DNA from: Pseudomonas baltica
GTDB taxonomy: Bacteria > Pseudomonadota > Gammaproteobacteria > Pseudomonadales > Pseudomonadaceae
Assembly (NCBI RefSeq): GCF_031880315.1
Contig: NZ_CP134771.1
Location: forward strand, 6,387,001-6,451,000
DNA: 64,000 bases
Direction of reading: 5' to 3'
Of the stretch, positions 1-7,753 are shown one piece after another. Positions within the stretch are counted from its first letter, which is position 1; each line of letters begins with the position of its first letter. The notes beneath the pieces were generated by a model. That model was not told the origin of the DNA and did not search any database. It worked only from the letters and a program-made list of their open reading frames with translations. A program made the position numbers and the translations under genes.

Positions 1-611
1 GCCGAGGTGTTGATGCTTTCGGACTTGCCGTGGGCATTGAGCAGCAGCCGCGAAAAGGTCACGTGATAGGGCGTAGGGTTATCGACCGCCAGGCGTCGCT
101 TGCCATCGGCCTGCACCAACGACCAACTGAGGGTGTCGAACTGCTGCTGCGGGCCGCTTTTGAGTGCGGGCGGTCGGTAGAACAGCTTGATGCGGGTGCG
201 CATGGCAATCGCCAATACGTTGGCCTGGCTGTCGTCGAGTTGGGGGATTTCCTGCAAGTTGAAAAAAAACAGTGATTCGCGGTCTTGTGCAAGCTCGTTC
301 GGCAGCACGCTGATCTGAACTTGCTGCTGCTTGACCGGATCGAGCCGGAACAGCGGCGGGTTGGTCACGAAGGGCACGCTGCTGGTGGTGTCATCCTGCT
401 CGGTATTGACCCAGGCCTGGGCGGCGAACACGTTTTTGCTCGGGTTGGCCACCAACAGCGACACGCCACGACGGTCAGCGTCATACACCACCCGGGTGGT
501 GCTCATGGTCAGGGCGGCCTGGCTGCTCGCATGCCAGGTCAATGCCAGGACGGCCATGCATAAGCAAGCCTTGGATCCTGGGGCAGAAGAGGGGGAAAAA
601 TGAGTGCGCAT
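1..611 (-). CDS. Periplasmic fimbrial chaperone, PapD-like (partial, C-terminus off the left edge)
   Basis: The first about 203 residues of a chaperone/usher pilus chaperone can be read from an ATG at 609-611. After a leader come TRVVYDADRRGVSLLVAN, NPPLFRLDP and then RTRIKLFYRP. These are the conserved F1/G1 landmarks of the PapD N-terminal Ig domain, including the arginine and IKLFYRP segment that bind subunits. The family caps pilins in the periplasm by donor-strand complementation and hands them to an outer-membrane usher. An ATG 18 codons downstream is an alternative start; AGGTAAG lies upstream of the chosen one. The gene follows the pilin on the same strand, so it is the second gene of the operon, and the usher should lie beyond base 1. 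The family call is firm; the specific pilus type is not determinable. Confidence 0.88.
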   Translation of the reverse strand, partial: MRTHFSPSSAPGSKACLCMAVLALTWHASSQAALTMSTTRVVYDADRRGVSLLVANPSKNVFAAQAWVNTEQDDTTSSVPFVTNPPLFRLDPVKQQQVQISVLPNELAQDRESLFFFNLQEIPQLDDSQANVLAIAMRTRIKLFYRPPALKSGPQQQFDTLSWSLVQADGKRRLAVDNPTPYHVTFSRLLLNAHGKSESINTS

Positions 612-672
612 AGGCTTACCTGTGAGCCGGACACCCTGCTGGTGCCCGACCTTTTGTCATCGGTACGGGGTG

Positions 673-1236
673 TTACGGCAGGGTGACGGTGAAGTTCACG
701 TCAGCGTAAGCGTCCCCAGCAACGATGTTGGTGGAGGCGACTGTGCTCATGTACCCGGCGGTGAAGTCCATCACCAGGGGCTGATCTTTCACAGTGGTGA
801 AGTCTTTGGAGTCAGCACCATGGGCGATGATGAGTTTGGTACTGGCGTCGCGGATCGCGATGCCTACGCCTTGAGCCGTGCCGGCGCGCAGGGCGTGCAG
901 TTGCGGGTTGCCAGGGTGCGCGCCGTCGTTGGAGGCAAAGTTGACCTTGGCGACGCCGTCATTTACGGAACAGCCGTTGGCAGGGTCTACCACCAGGGCG
1001 AACTTGGTGTTGTTGACCTCGGTTCCAGCCGCGCCAAAATCTGCAGGGGTAGCCTGGCCGAGGAAGATGCGGTTGCCCGCCGGGGAGCCTGGCGTGGTGA
1101 CATCGATTGCACAGGTGCCCGCTTTGATTTCACCAGTGAAATAGATAGTGCCCGAGCCCGATTCGGCAGCAGCAGCGGTGCCGGCAGTCATCGCCATTGC
1201 CAGTGCGACAGGTGCAGCCATTAGCAGTTTTTTCAT
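673..1236 (-). CDS. Major fimbrial subunit, type 1 pilin (FimA-like)
   Basis: This 187-residue precursor has a signal peptide (MKKLLMAAPVALAMAMTAGTAAAA) and a mature pilin domain that starts GSGTIYFTGEIKAGTCAID. There are two cysteines (GTCAID and NGCSVND), the usual disulfide pair of type 1 pilins. Such pilins are assembled outside the cell by the chaperone/usher route; the chaperone follows 61 bases downstream. The ATG at 1236 is chosen because AAGGAAG sits about six bases upstream; the longer frame from 1275 has no such site. The C-terminus ends NFTVTLP without the penultimate tyrosine common in these pilins. No other pilus gene precedes it, so it opens the operon. The family call is strong. 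Confidence 0.88.
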   Translation of the reverse strand: MKKLLMAAPVALAMAMTAGTAAAAESGSGTIYFTGEIKAGTCAIDVTTPGSPAGNRIFLGQATPADFGAAGTEVNNTKFALVVDPANGCSVNDGVAKVNFASNDGAHPGNPQLHALRAGTAQGVGIAIRDASTKLIIAHGADSKDFTTVKDQPLVMDFTAGYMSTVASTNIVAGDAYADVNFTVTLP

Positions 1237-1443
1237 CGTTGCTTCCTTGTTTGGATTGAAAATGCCAGCACTCAAAAGCGCAAGACAGTGCCGGCTCGCT
1301 CGTGGGGAGCGTGTCAGTGGTCGTCTGCGTGGGGGAAGAGTCTAGGGAGCGAAGGGGGGCGTTGATATGAGAGATATCTGATTTTTTCAGGCGGGTTCGC
1401 CCCCTGAAATGGGGGCGGATTTCGTGCAGGATTTGGGTGCTTG

Positions 1444-4400
1444 CTAGTACATTTGCTCGGCGCTCAGAGGACTGCGCACCCGCTTTTCCCTATCGCGCGT
1501 AGCGCCCGTGAACTTGAATTTTGACCGCATTTGTGACGTTTGCCCCAACCCCGCCTCGAACTCCGTTGACAGGCCGCTGACAAAATCTATGTTGCTTCCA
1601 CTAGGATCGTCGTATCTAAAGGGGGTTTCCACGTTAGGGGCGACGTTGGTCGAACCGATACCTGTTCTAGGGTCAAGCATCATTTCATTGACGGGTGATC
1701 GAGGTTTTACGCTCGGCCTAGGTCTTGTAATGCCAGCGTAAGGTATCGATTGGCTGCGCGGTGATACTTGCGGCGCTTTGGTTTTAGGGCGAGGAATGTT
1801 CTTTCCTTGTTCGTATAGCTGGTCCATCCGTATGCGTTTGCTCAGCTTCGCACCAATCTTGGGTATCGCTTGTGACAACGATGCGCTGATCCCGACAATC
1901 CCGACAATCAACGTGAGATTGTCATAAATACTATAGGCTTGGGTACTTTTACCCTTCGCCTGGATATCGTTGAGCCACGCGGTCCTGAGCGACAATTCGG
2001 TCATCTCGATCGCTAGTCCAACAGAGAGCGAAGCCAGGCTTAACCCCCCGGTCAGTGGAGCGAATACCACTGCGCCCAGAACAGCAAACATTGTGCCCAT
2101 ACCCAGTGAAGCGAGGGCATTTTTCCCGGCTGCGGCTGCAAGCGCCTTGTTATATTCACGCAACTCCCGTTGCGGTTGCGCGAAGTGGCCGGATGGATCA
2201 CGCAAACCAACAGGGTCGCCCAAGCAATAGGCATAGGAGTTCAGACCGCCCACGCCGAACGGGCTGGCACTGTCAGGGCTGAGGAAGCGACGCAGCTGCG
2301 GATCATAGGCGCGATAACCCTTGCCCAGCAGGTACCACCCAGTGTCCGCTTCACGTACCTCGCCATTGAAGGCCAAAGCGCTGTCGAGTGCTTTGGGGGT
2401 ATCACCGTAGCTGGTGTAACTGGCGCGTTTGACCTGCCCTTTACCCCTGAGCTCGGCAAGCACGGTGTGGGTCTCGCCACACAGGGTCAAGAGGGTGTCA
2501 TCGGGTTCACCCACACGTTGCTCGCCCAGCGGTACCTCGTCGGCGTAACTGAATGAGCGGACACGTTCGCTCTCCACCATGCTGCACACTTTATTGCCTT
2601 GATAAAACCGCAGCGTCTCGGCGTCCGTGCTGCGAGTCACACCCAGAAGATGGTCGTGCGCATCGTAACGATAACGGGTGAGGGGCGCGCCATCGGCTTG
2701 GCTGACTTGCAACAGGCGGCCCTGGCGGTCGTATTGTAGTGCGCGGCCGTTGGCATCGAGTGTCAAGTTGCCGTCAGCGTCATAGCTGAACAGGGTTTCG
2801 GCCGGGTAGTCGGGGTGGGTATGGGTCACTGCGCGCAACTGGCAGCGATCGTCGTCGGCATAGAAGTGGCGGGCTTCATCTTTACTGCCATCGCCAAAGC
2901 AGCGCGTACAGAACATCAGATTATTGAGCTCGTCGAAATCGAACTGCTCACAGACAATCGAGTTACCGTAAGCGTCCTGCGGCAGGTCCGGCCCACTGCA
3001 GACATACTCGATGAGGCGCCCGCGCAGGTCATACGTGAAGCTTTCGCGCAACGCTAGTGTCTGCGCAATGCCGGTACGCAACTCACGATGCTGCAAATGA
3101 CCGTCCGGCGCCCAGGTCAGCGCCGTCTGGTATTCAGCACCCGACAGGCGTTGGGTGCGCAGGATTTCGCGTTTCAGAGCATCATATTCCAGTTCAGTGA
3201 CCGAGGTATTGCCGCTGTATAGATCCTGCGTGGTGGTACGAGCAAGCTGACCCTGGGGGTTATATTCGAAATCGGTGCGCAGTTGCCCCGCAACAGTGCG
3301 TTGGATTCGACCGCCGGCATCATATTTGATAGTGGTTTCCAGTTGCGTGGCGCCGACCCGCTCGATCTGCTCCAACAAGCGTCCAGCCGCAGAATGACGA
3401 TAGGAGACCTCCCGAGTTTTCCCTGCGGTCTCACTGCGCTCCAGGATGATCCTGCCAGCTCGATCGTAGTGGTATTCCTGCGTCCCCTGGGACGAGGTGG
3501 CTTTGGTAAGCGCCGCCGTTATCGGGTGATACTCGAAGGTGCAGGATTCTTCGGCGTGGGTAGCGGTGGCCTCGTTGCCCAGGCCCAGATCATATTCATA
3601 GCTGATGGTCTGTTGTGCGGGGGTGATACGTTCATCGACCACGTCCAGATTGCCGTAGTAGCGCAATTGCGTGTTCCGTGACCCTACCGTTGACTGAACG
3701 ACACGCTCCAATCCATCGAAGCGCTGGCTCGCCACCACGCTCGGTGCCGTTGTACGGTGATTGTGGCTCACCTGGATTTCGGTGATCAACGCCGAGCTGC
3801 TGTGTTCGGCATAATGCTGATAGATACGGGTTCGGTCCGGCAACTGCTGGCGAGTGAGTCGCCCGAACACGTCGTAATCGTGGGAAGTGCGGCCGCCGTT
3901 GCTAGCGATCTTCAAGCGCACCTGGCCGTACCCGTCATAAACGGATCGCTCGCGGCTGACCCAGGCAGCATCGGGCTCCGAGTCGGGCGGGTAGATGATG
4001 ACGGATTCCGGCTTGCCGAACTGATTGTTGTACGTGGTGGTCTTGGCCATGCCGTCCTGCCACCGGGTCACGGTTCGCTCGAAGGGGTCGACCAGGGTAT
4101 TGACGCCAATTCCGTTGGCATCCACCTCGCGGCGTTCCTGGTCCCACTCGTCGTACTCCAGGCGTCGAGTCGTCGCCAATGGCTGGTCGTCGAGCCAGTC
4201 GTGTCGGGTTTCCTCGAGCAATTGCATTTCGTGGCCATACTGAGCGCTATACACCAGCCTGAACTGATCATCGTCACTACTGCCATCTGCTTTTTGCTGT
4301 AGCTCGCGGATCGTACGGCCCATGCCGTCGAGCTCCTCGATGGTTTCGATGCCTTCTGCATCCACCACGCGATGCTCGGCAAAGCGCCCCGTAGTCGTGG

Positions 4401-6360
4401 GCCAGGAATAGCTATAGCGGCGGACGGCAGGATACCGGCCGTCGGCACTGTCCACCCCTTCACTGGTCAGGCGCCCTAACGCGTCATATTCATTGCGCAG
4501 GATGCGACCTTCAAGCGTGTGCTCTTCCAACAGCAAGCCGGTATACAGCTCGAAACACTGCAGGCTTTCGCTCGTGGTCCCATCGAACGCGTGGCTGACT
4601 TGCTCCCGGTGGGTCAGGCCCCCTGGGCGAGTCACATAGTCATAGTCGTGGGTGATGGTGGAACGGTAACCGTTTAGCTCTTCGACCGTGGTATGCGGCT
4701 TGCCGTGACGCCCGGGGATATCCGGGCAATCGTAGTAACTGTAGGTGGATTGCAGCTGCACCTGTTCGCCGGCTGGCGTCTCGGTGCTGGTGGTGGAGGT
4801 GTCGAGCACCAGCGGCGTCACCGGGCCACCGTTCAGCGGTGGATGAGTCTTGTACGTGTAGGCCGTGATCATTACCGGCTCATCGCTGTACACCCGCGTC
4901 GACTGTTTGCGTTTGACCGGTATCTTGCGGGCGCTCGTCAGCCGTGGGAGTGGCGCCGCAACCGGAGCCGACGGCTTGGCCGGATAACGTCGATGCGCTT
5001 TGGCCTGGCGGCAGAATCCGTACGGGTCTGGAGGGCAGCCAGGCTCCCCCAGTGCCGAGTAGTAGCTCCAGGTCTCGCGAACGCCACTCGGATCGATATG
5101 CTCGATCTTGTTGCCGAAGGCGTCGAAGCGAGTGGTTTCAACTTCGTCGCGCAGACTCGTGGGGTCGTCCACCAAGGTCCACCGCGACAGGGTCTTGCGC
5201 GGCAGCTGGCATTGCGGCATTTGCAGATCGAAAGGCAGGCTGTCGTCCAGATGGTACTCGGTTGCGTTGATCAGCCGAGCGTTGCCGTTGGTGGTCACTT
5301 GCTCGGTGAGCAGGTGATACCGATTGTAGGTGGACTTGATGGTGCGCCCCGCAACATTGTCCTTGTAGCGGGTCTGGATGCTGTAGTACTCGTAGGCCTC
5401 GGTCACCCTGTAGAGATTATCCATGCCATCGTCGCGCCAGGTGAGGCTGGCGGCGTTATAACCCAGAAAGTTGTTGCTGCTATAGGTATAGCGCGTTTCG
5501 GTCACCGGTTGTCCGCGGCCCGGATCGATGACGTGTTGGGTGACCCTTGGCAGCACCTTGTTGCTGGCGGGAAATGGATGACGTCCGCCATGTACGTTGG
5601 TCTCTATCGCCCCTTGGGGTGAGCGCAAGCTCTTGAGGCAGGTGTAATCGCCAATACGCTCGTAATCGAAGCTCCATCGCGCATTTTCGCCGCTCGGTAA
5701 AATCAGGTGCTTCAGCCAGCTAGTGCTGGTGTCGAGCATCAGCATGTAGGTGGCCAGAATCCGGTCGCTAGCGCCCTCCAGATAGCTGATGTTCAGGGAG
5801 CCGCTGCTGTACCTGAGCAGCAACAGCTGTCTGCCATCTGCTTGCTTGACCTCGCGCAGACGCTGAAAGTTGCCATAAGGCTCGTAACTCAATGACAGGG
5901 AATGGCCTTCCGGTGACTGAATCTGCACCGGTAGCGCCAGCACGTAGCCGGCGATCCCGCTGGCGGCCAGTACTTCCACCAGCCCGTTCTTGTGCACCAC
6001 GCGATAACGCCCAGCGCCTTCGTCGAAAAACTTGAAGGTCTCGAGTTTGCATTCGGCGATCTTGGGTTCCGAGCCTTGCCCTGTGACCTTGTAGGTTTCG
6101 CCGCTGGCGAGGGAGAGTACCCGAGTGGTCGGGTTGAACTGCGTTAAGGACAGGTCCCAGCCGACACCGTAGCCACTGTCGCGCGTATTGATAGGGCTGA
6201 AGCTCAAGCCCAAAGGTAACGCAGGGCCGCAGAGCTGGTTGCCATTGAGCTCGGGCAAATTGACGGTAACCGTGTATTGGCCGGTACGCGGGTCTACGCC
6301 ATTGCTGACAAAACTCACCGCGTTGAAGGCGTTCGAAGAAATATTATTATGTGCAGTCAT
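1444..6360 (-). CDS. RHS/YD-repeat protein with complete RHS core and unrecognised C-terminal tip
   Basis: This 1638-residue protein starts NAFNAVSFVSNGVDPRTGQY and continues with many YD repeats of the type EYDALGRL and YDRAGRI. It carries a complete RHS core: GWYLLGKGYRAYDPQLRRFL, GGLNSYAYCLGDP, then DPSGH ending at residue 1392. RHS proteins fold into a hollow shell, and this core marks the cleavage point that frees a variable toxin tip. The aspartates of the GDP and RDP motifs are Asp1382 and Asp1388. The 246-residue tip (1393-1638) holds two hydrophobic stretches followed by a basic, proline-rich part (IPRPKTKAPQVSPRSQS); I recognise no toxin family in it. There is no signal peptide, PAAR or VgrG domain. 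GGAAGGGG precedes the ATG. It is third in an operon with 6989-7552 and 6405-6971. A Tc-toxin TccC-like role is possible but unproven. Confidence 0.85.
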   Translation of the reverse strand: MTAHNNISSNAFNAVSFVSNGVDPRTGQYTVTVNLPELNGNQLCGPALPLGLSFSPINTRDSGYGVGWDLSLTQFNPTTRVLSLASGETYKVTGQGSEPKIAECKLETFKFFDEGAGRYRVVHKNGLVEVLAASGIAGYVLALPVQIQSPEGHSLSLSYEPYGNFQRLREVKQADGRQLLLLRYSSGSLNISYLEGASDRILATYMLMLDTSTSWLKHLILPSGENARWSFDYERIGDYTCLKSLRSPQGAIETNVHGGRHPFPASNKVLPRVTQHVIDPGRGQPVTETRYTYSSNNFLGYNAASLTWRDDGMDNLYRVTEAYEYYSIQTRYKDNVAGRTIKSTYNRYHLLTEQVTTNGNARLINATEYHLDDSLPFDLQMPQCQLPRKTLSRWTLVDDPTSLRDEVETTRFDAFGNKIEHIDPSGVRETWSYYSALGEPGCPPDPYGFCRQAKAHRRYPAKPSAPVAAPLPRLTSARKIPVKRKQSTRVYSDEPVMITAYTYKTHPPLNGGPVTPLVLDTSTTSTETPAGEQVQLQSTYSYYDCPDIPGRHGKPHTTVEELNGYRSTITHDYDYVTRPGGLTHREQVSHAFDGTTSESLQCFELYTGLLLEEHTLEGRILRNEYDALGRLTSEGVDSADGRYPAVRRYSYSWPTTTGRFAEHRVVDAEGIETIEELDGMGRTIRELQQKADGSSDDDQFRLVYSAQYGHEMQLLEETRHDWLDDQPLATTRRLEYDEWDQERREVDANGIGVNTLVDPFERTVTRWQDGMAKTTTYNNQFGKPESVIIYPPDSEPDAAWVSRERSVYDGYGQVRLKIASNGGRTSHDYDVFGRLTRQQLPDRTRIYQHYAEHSSSALITEIQVSHNHRTTAPSVVASQRFDGLERVVQSTVGSRNTQLRYYGNLDVVDERITPAQQTISYEYDLGLGNEATATHAEESCTFEYHPITAALTKATSSQGTQEYHYDRAGRIILERSETAGKTREVSYRHSAAGRLLEQIERVGATQLETTIKYDAGGRIQRTVAGQLRTDFEYNPQGQLARTTTQDLYSGNTSVTELEYDALKREILRTQRLSGAEYQTALTWAPDGHLQHRELRTGIAQTLALRESFTYDLRGRLIEYVCSGPDLPQDAYGNSIVCEQFDFDELNNLMFCTRCFGDGSKDEARHFYADDDRCQLRAVTHTHPDYPAETLFSYDADGNLTLDANGRALQYDRQGRLLQVSQADGAPLTRYRYDAHDHLLGVTRSTDAETLRFYQGNKVCSMVESERVRSFSYADEVPLGEQRVGEPDDTLLTLCGETHTVLAELRGKGQVKRASYTSYGDTPKALDSALAFNGEVREADTGWYLLGKGYRAYDPQLRRFLSPDSASPFGVGGLNSYAYCLGDPVGLRDPSGHFAQPQRELREYNKALAAAAGKNALASLGMGTMFAVLGAVVFAPLTGGLSLASLSVGLAIEMTELSLRTAWLNDIQAKGKSTQAYSIYDNLTLIVGIVGISASLSQAIPKIGAKLSKRIRMDQLYEQGKNIPRPKTKAPQVSPRSQSIPYAGITRPRPSVKPRSPVNEMMLDPRTGIGSTNVAPNVETPFRYDDPSGSNIDFVSGLSTEFEAGLGQTSQMRSKFKFTGATRDREKRVRSPLSAEQMY

Positions 6361-6404
6361 GTCGATCCCCTTCCTGGGTCATGTCGTTAAACATCGTATG
6401 GGGT

Positions 6405-6971
6405 TCAGAAGTCGAAGTGAAAACAGCTCAAGTACTCATGAATAGGATATTCTGGAGTAAGGGTCTGGCTTTTCGAAACCAATCGAAGATTCTCGACTAC
6501 CGCTCTGCCCCCGTGGCTATTTGCACGCACTTCACCCGATGCGGGACTGGCACTTAGCAGATCGTCTATGTCGAATGGTTTGCTGGTCCCGGTGATATTG
6601 CCGACTGTTTTGATGTCGATACGAAAAGCGTATTCGCTTTGAGTTTCGTCGCAGTCGTTGGGCGGCTGACGGGGGAGCCCGCTTATAGGACGCTCACGCA
6701 CCCCATAACTGCGCAACTTTATAGTCACGGCAGAGCGTACATCTTTTAGCTGGATTGTGTTGACGGTGTTGATATCACAGGGTTCGAACGTGCCATACTC
6801 CCAGCTGCTGATTTTCCTTAAAGACTTTTCAGTAATCGGAATTAAACATGTTCCATTCAGGATAATAGAACCAGTATTGCGAGGAAGTCTCGAGTCTGCT
6901 TGCGCAATAACTGAAAAAAGCAGATACACTAATCCTGCCCATCGCCAGTTGTTTTTGTCTGTTACGTTCAT
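6405..6971 (-). CDS. Secreted protein of unknown function, paralogue of the upstream lipoprotein
   Basis: This 188-residue protein opens with a hydrophobic segment (WAGLVYLLFSVIAQA), a likely Sec signal peptide, followed by LPRNTGSIILNGTCLIPIT. The ATG at 6971 is preferred over the one at 6977 because GGAG is then six bases upstream. It shares a diverged pattern with the lipoprotein encoded just before it: a TG[ST]I start, a central S-A-x-TI-[KR] strand, then YxFRIDIKTVG against YDIEFKTRG, then a DLLSASPASGEV against SLLRAAKPGTTV segment, and a cysteine close to the C-terminus. The N-terminal part, with the cysteine after the first strand, is also loosely reminiscent of pilin-like beta-sandwiches. 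It lies between the lipoprotein and the RHS gene with short gaps (17 and 44 bases), so all three are probably co-transcribed. Accessory, receptor or immunity roles cannot be separated from sequence. Confidence 0.7.
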   Translation of the reverse strand: MNVTDKNNWRWAGLVYLLFSVIAQADSRLPRNTGSIILNGTCLIPITEKSLRKISSWEYGTFEPCDINTVNTIQLKDVRSAVTIKLRSYGVRERPISGLPRQPPNDCDETQSEYAFRIDIKTVGNITGTSKPFDIDDLLSASPASGEVRANSHGGRAVVENLRLVSKSQTLTPEYPIHEYLSCFHFDF

Positions 6972-6988
6972 TGTCATCTCCAGGAATG

Positions 6989-7552
6989 TTAGTTTCGGCT
7001 ATCGCGGATCTGAATGCAGTTCAGGTTGCGCAGGTAGTCATAACTCGCGTCCTTGTCGTCGCCGACAGTCACTACTTTGATCACCTGTAAATTATGATCC
7101 ACAGTTGTTCCGGGCTTGGCGGCGCGTAGCAGTGACTGAATTTTCCAAGGATCTTTGTTGTCACTGGTATATTCGCCACGAGTTTTAAACTCAATGTCAT
7201 ACCAGACCGGGGCATCCGCTGCAGTGCTACACCCGTTTATTCCCTGGTATTCGATAAAACGTATGGTTGTAGCCGACGGAACTTCAGTAAAGATAATCCC
7301 TTTCGGCCACCTTACACCGCAATTAGCTATAGGGACCGCTATGGCAATATCACGATTAGACGCGGGGAAGTGGCAGGCGCCAGGCCCCTCATGCCAGTCA
7401 GTCAGCAAGCTAATTGTTCCTGTAGTGGTCTTGCTGCCAGAAACAGTAGTAGCAGTATCAGCCGGTCGATGACAACCCAGCAAGAAAAATATAAGCGAAG
7501 CGCCAAAAAATATAGTCTTCGCTGAATGCCAACGACCTGTTAGGAAGTTCAT
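6989..7552 (-). CDS. Putative lipoprotein of unknown function, first gene of the RHS operon
   Basis: This 187-residue protein has a clear lipoprotein signal: FGASLIFFLLGC, with the lipobox LLGC placing the lipidated cysteine near residue 28. The mature part begins with a Ser/Thr-rich linker (HRPADTATTVSGSKTTTGTI), then a beta-rich domain with three further cysteine positions (ACHF, ANCGV, NGCST) and a near-C-terminal NCIQI. It is a diverged paralogue of the next gene. AGGG precedes the ATG. It is the promoter-proximal gene of the minus operon and faces the divergent plus operon across 201 bases. The base composition is AT-rich compared with the core genes in the window. Surface anchoring at the outer membrane is inferred from the lipobox; the function is unknown. 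Confidence 0.72.
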   Translation of the reverse strand: MNFLTGRWHSAKTIFFGASLIFFLLGCHRPADTATTVSGSKTTTGTISLLTDWHEGPGACHFPASNRDIAIAVPIANCGVRWPKGIIFTEVPSATTIRFIEYQGINGCSTAADAPVWYDIEFKTRGEYTSDNKDPWKIQSLLRAAKPGTTVDHNLQVIKVVTVGDDKDASYDYLRNLNCIQIRDSRN

Positions 7553-7753
7553 GTCAAACCCTGCTAGTAATTAACGTTTGGTGCTGCCAATGATCATCAG
7601 CAACTCGAAGCCCAACGGTAGCACCCGTTTTTGGTTTGCGTACCTATCAGTTCTGTGAGTATCGGCGGCCTGCAATTGCGTTCGACAATGCCCGACAGAT
7701 ACACGTCTCCCCCATTACGAGATCGCGCTGGGGCATTGAAGAAGGACTGAGAT
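7553..7753. promoter_or_regulatory. Divergent promoter region between the two RHS operons
   Basis: These 201 bases separate the starts of the lipoprotein gene (minus) and the 592-residue protein gene (plus), so both operon promoters must lie here unless internal ones are used. I see ribosome-binding sites at both ends (AGGG on the minus side, AAGGA on the plus side). I could not pick a convincing -35/-10 pair. The TGTARGAA motifs found near 20 kb are absent. Confidence 0.5.

Noticed and set aside
1360..1390. GATAT...ATATC dyad near 1363-1377 as a pilus operator
   Set aside because: The arms are short, the sequence is not repeated elsewhere in the window and no regulator is adjacent, so it is no better than chance.
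1444..6360. Type VI secretion RHS effector
   Set aside because: There is no PAAR domain at the N-terminus and no VgrG, Hcp, EagR-type chaperone or immunity gene nearby, so a T6SS assignment is not supported.
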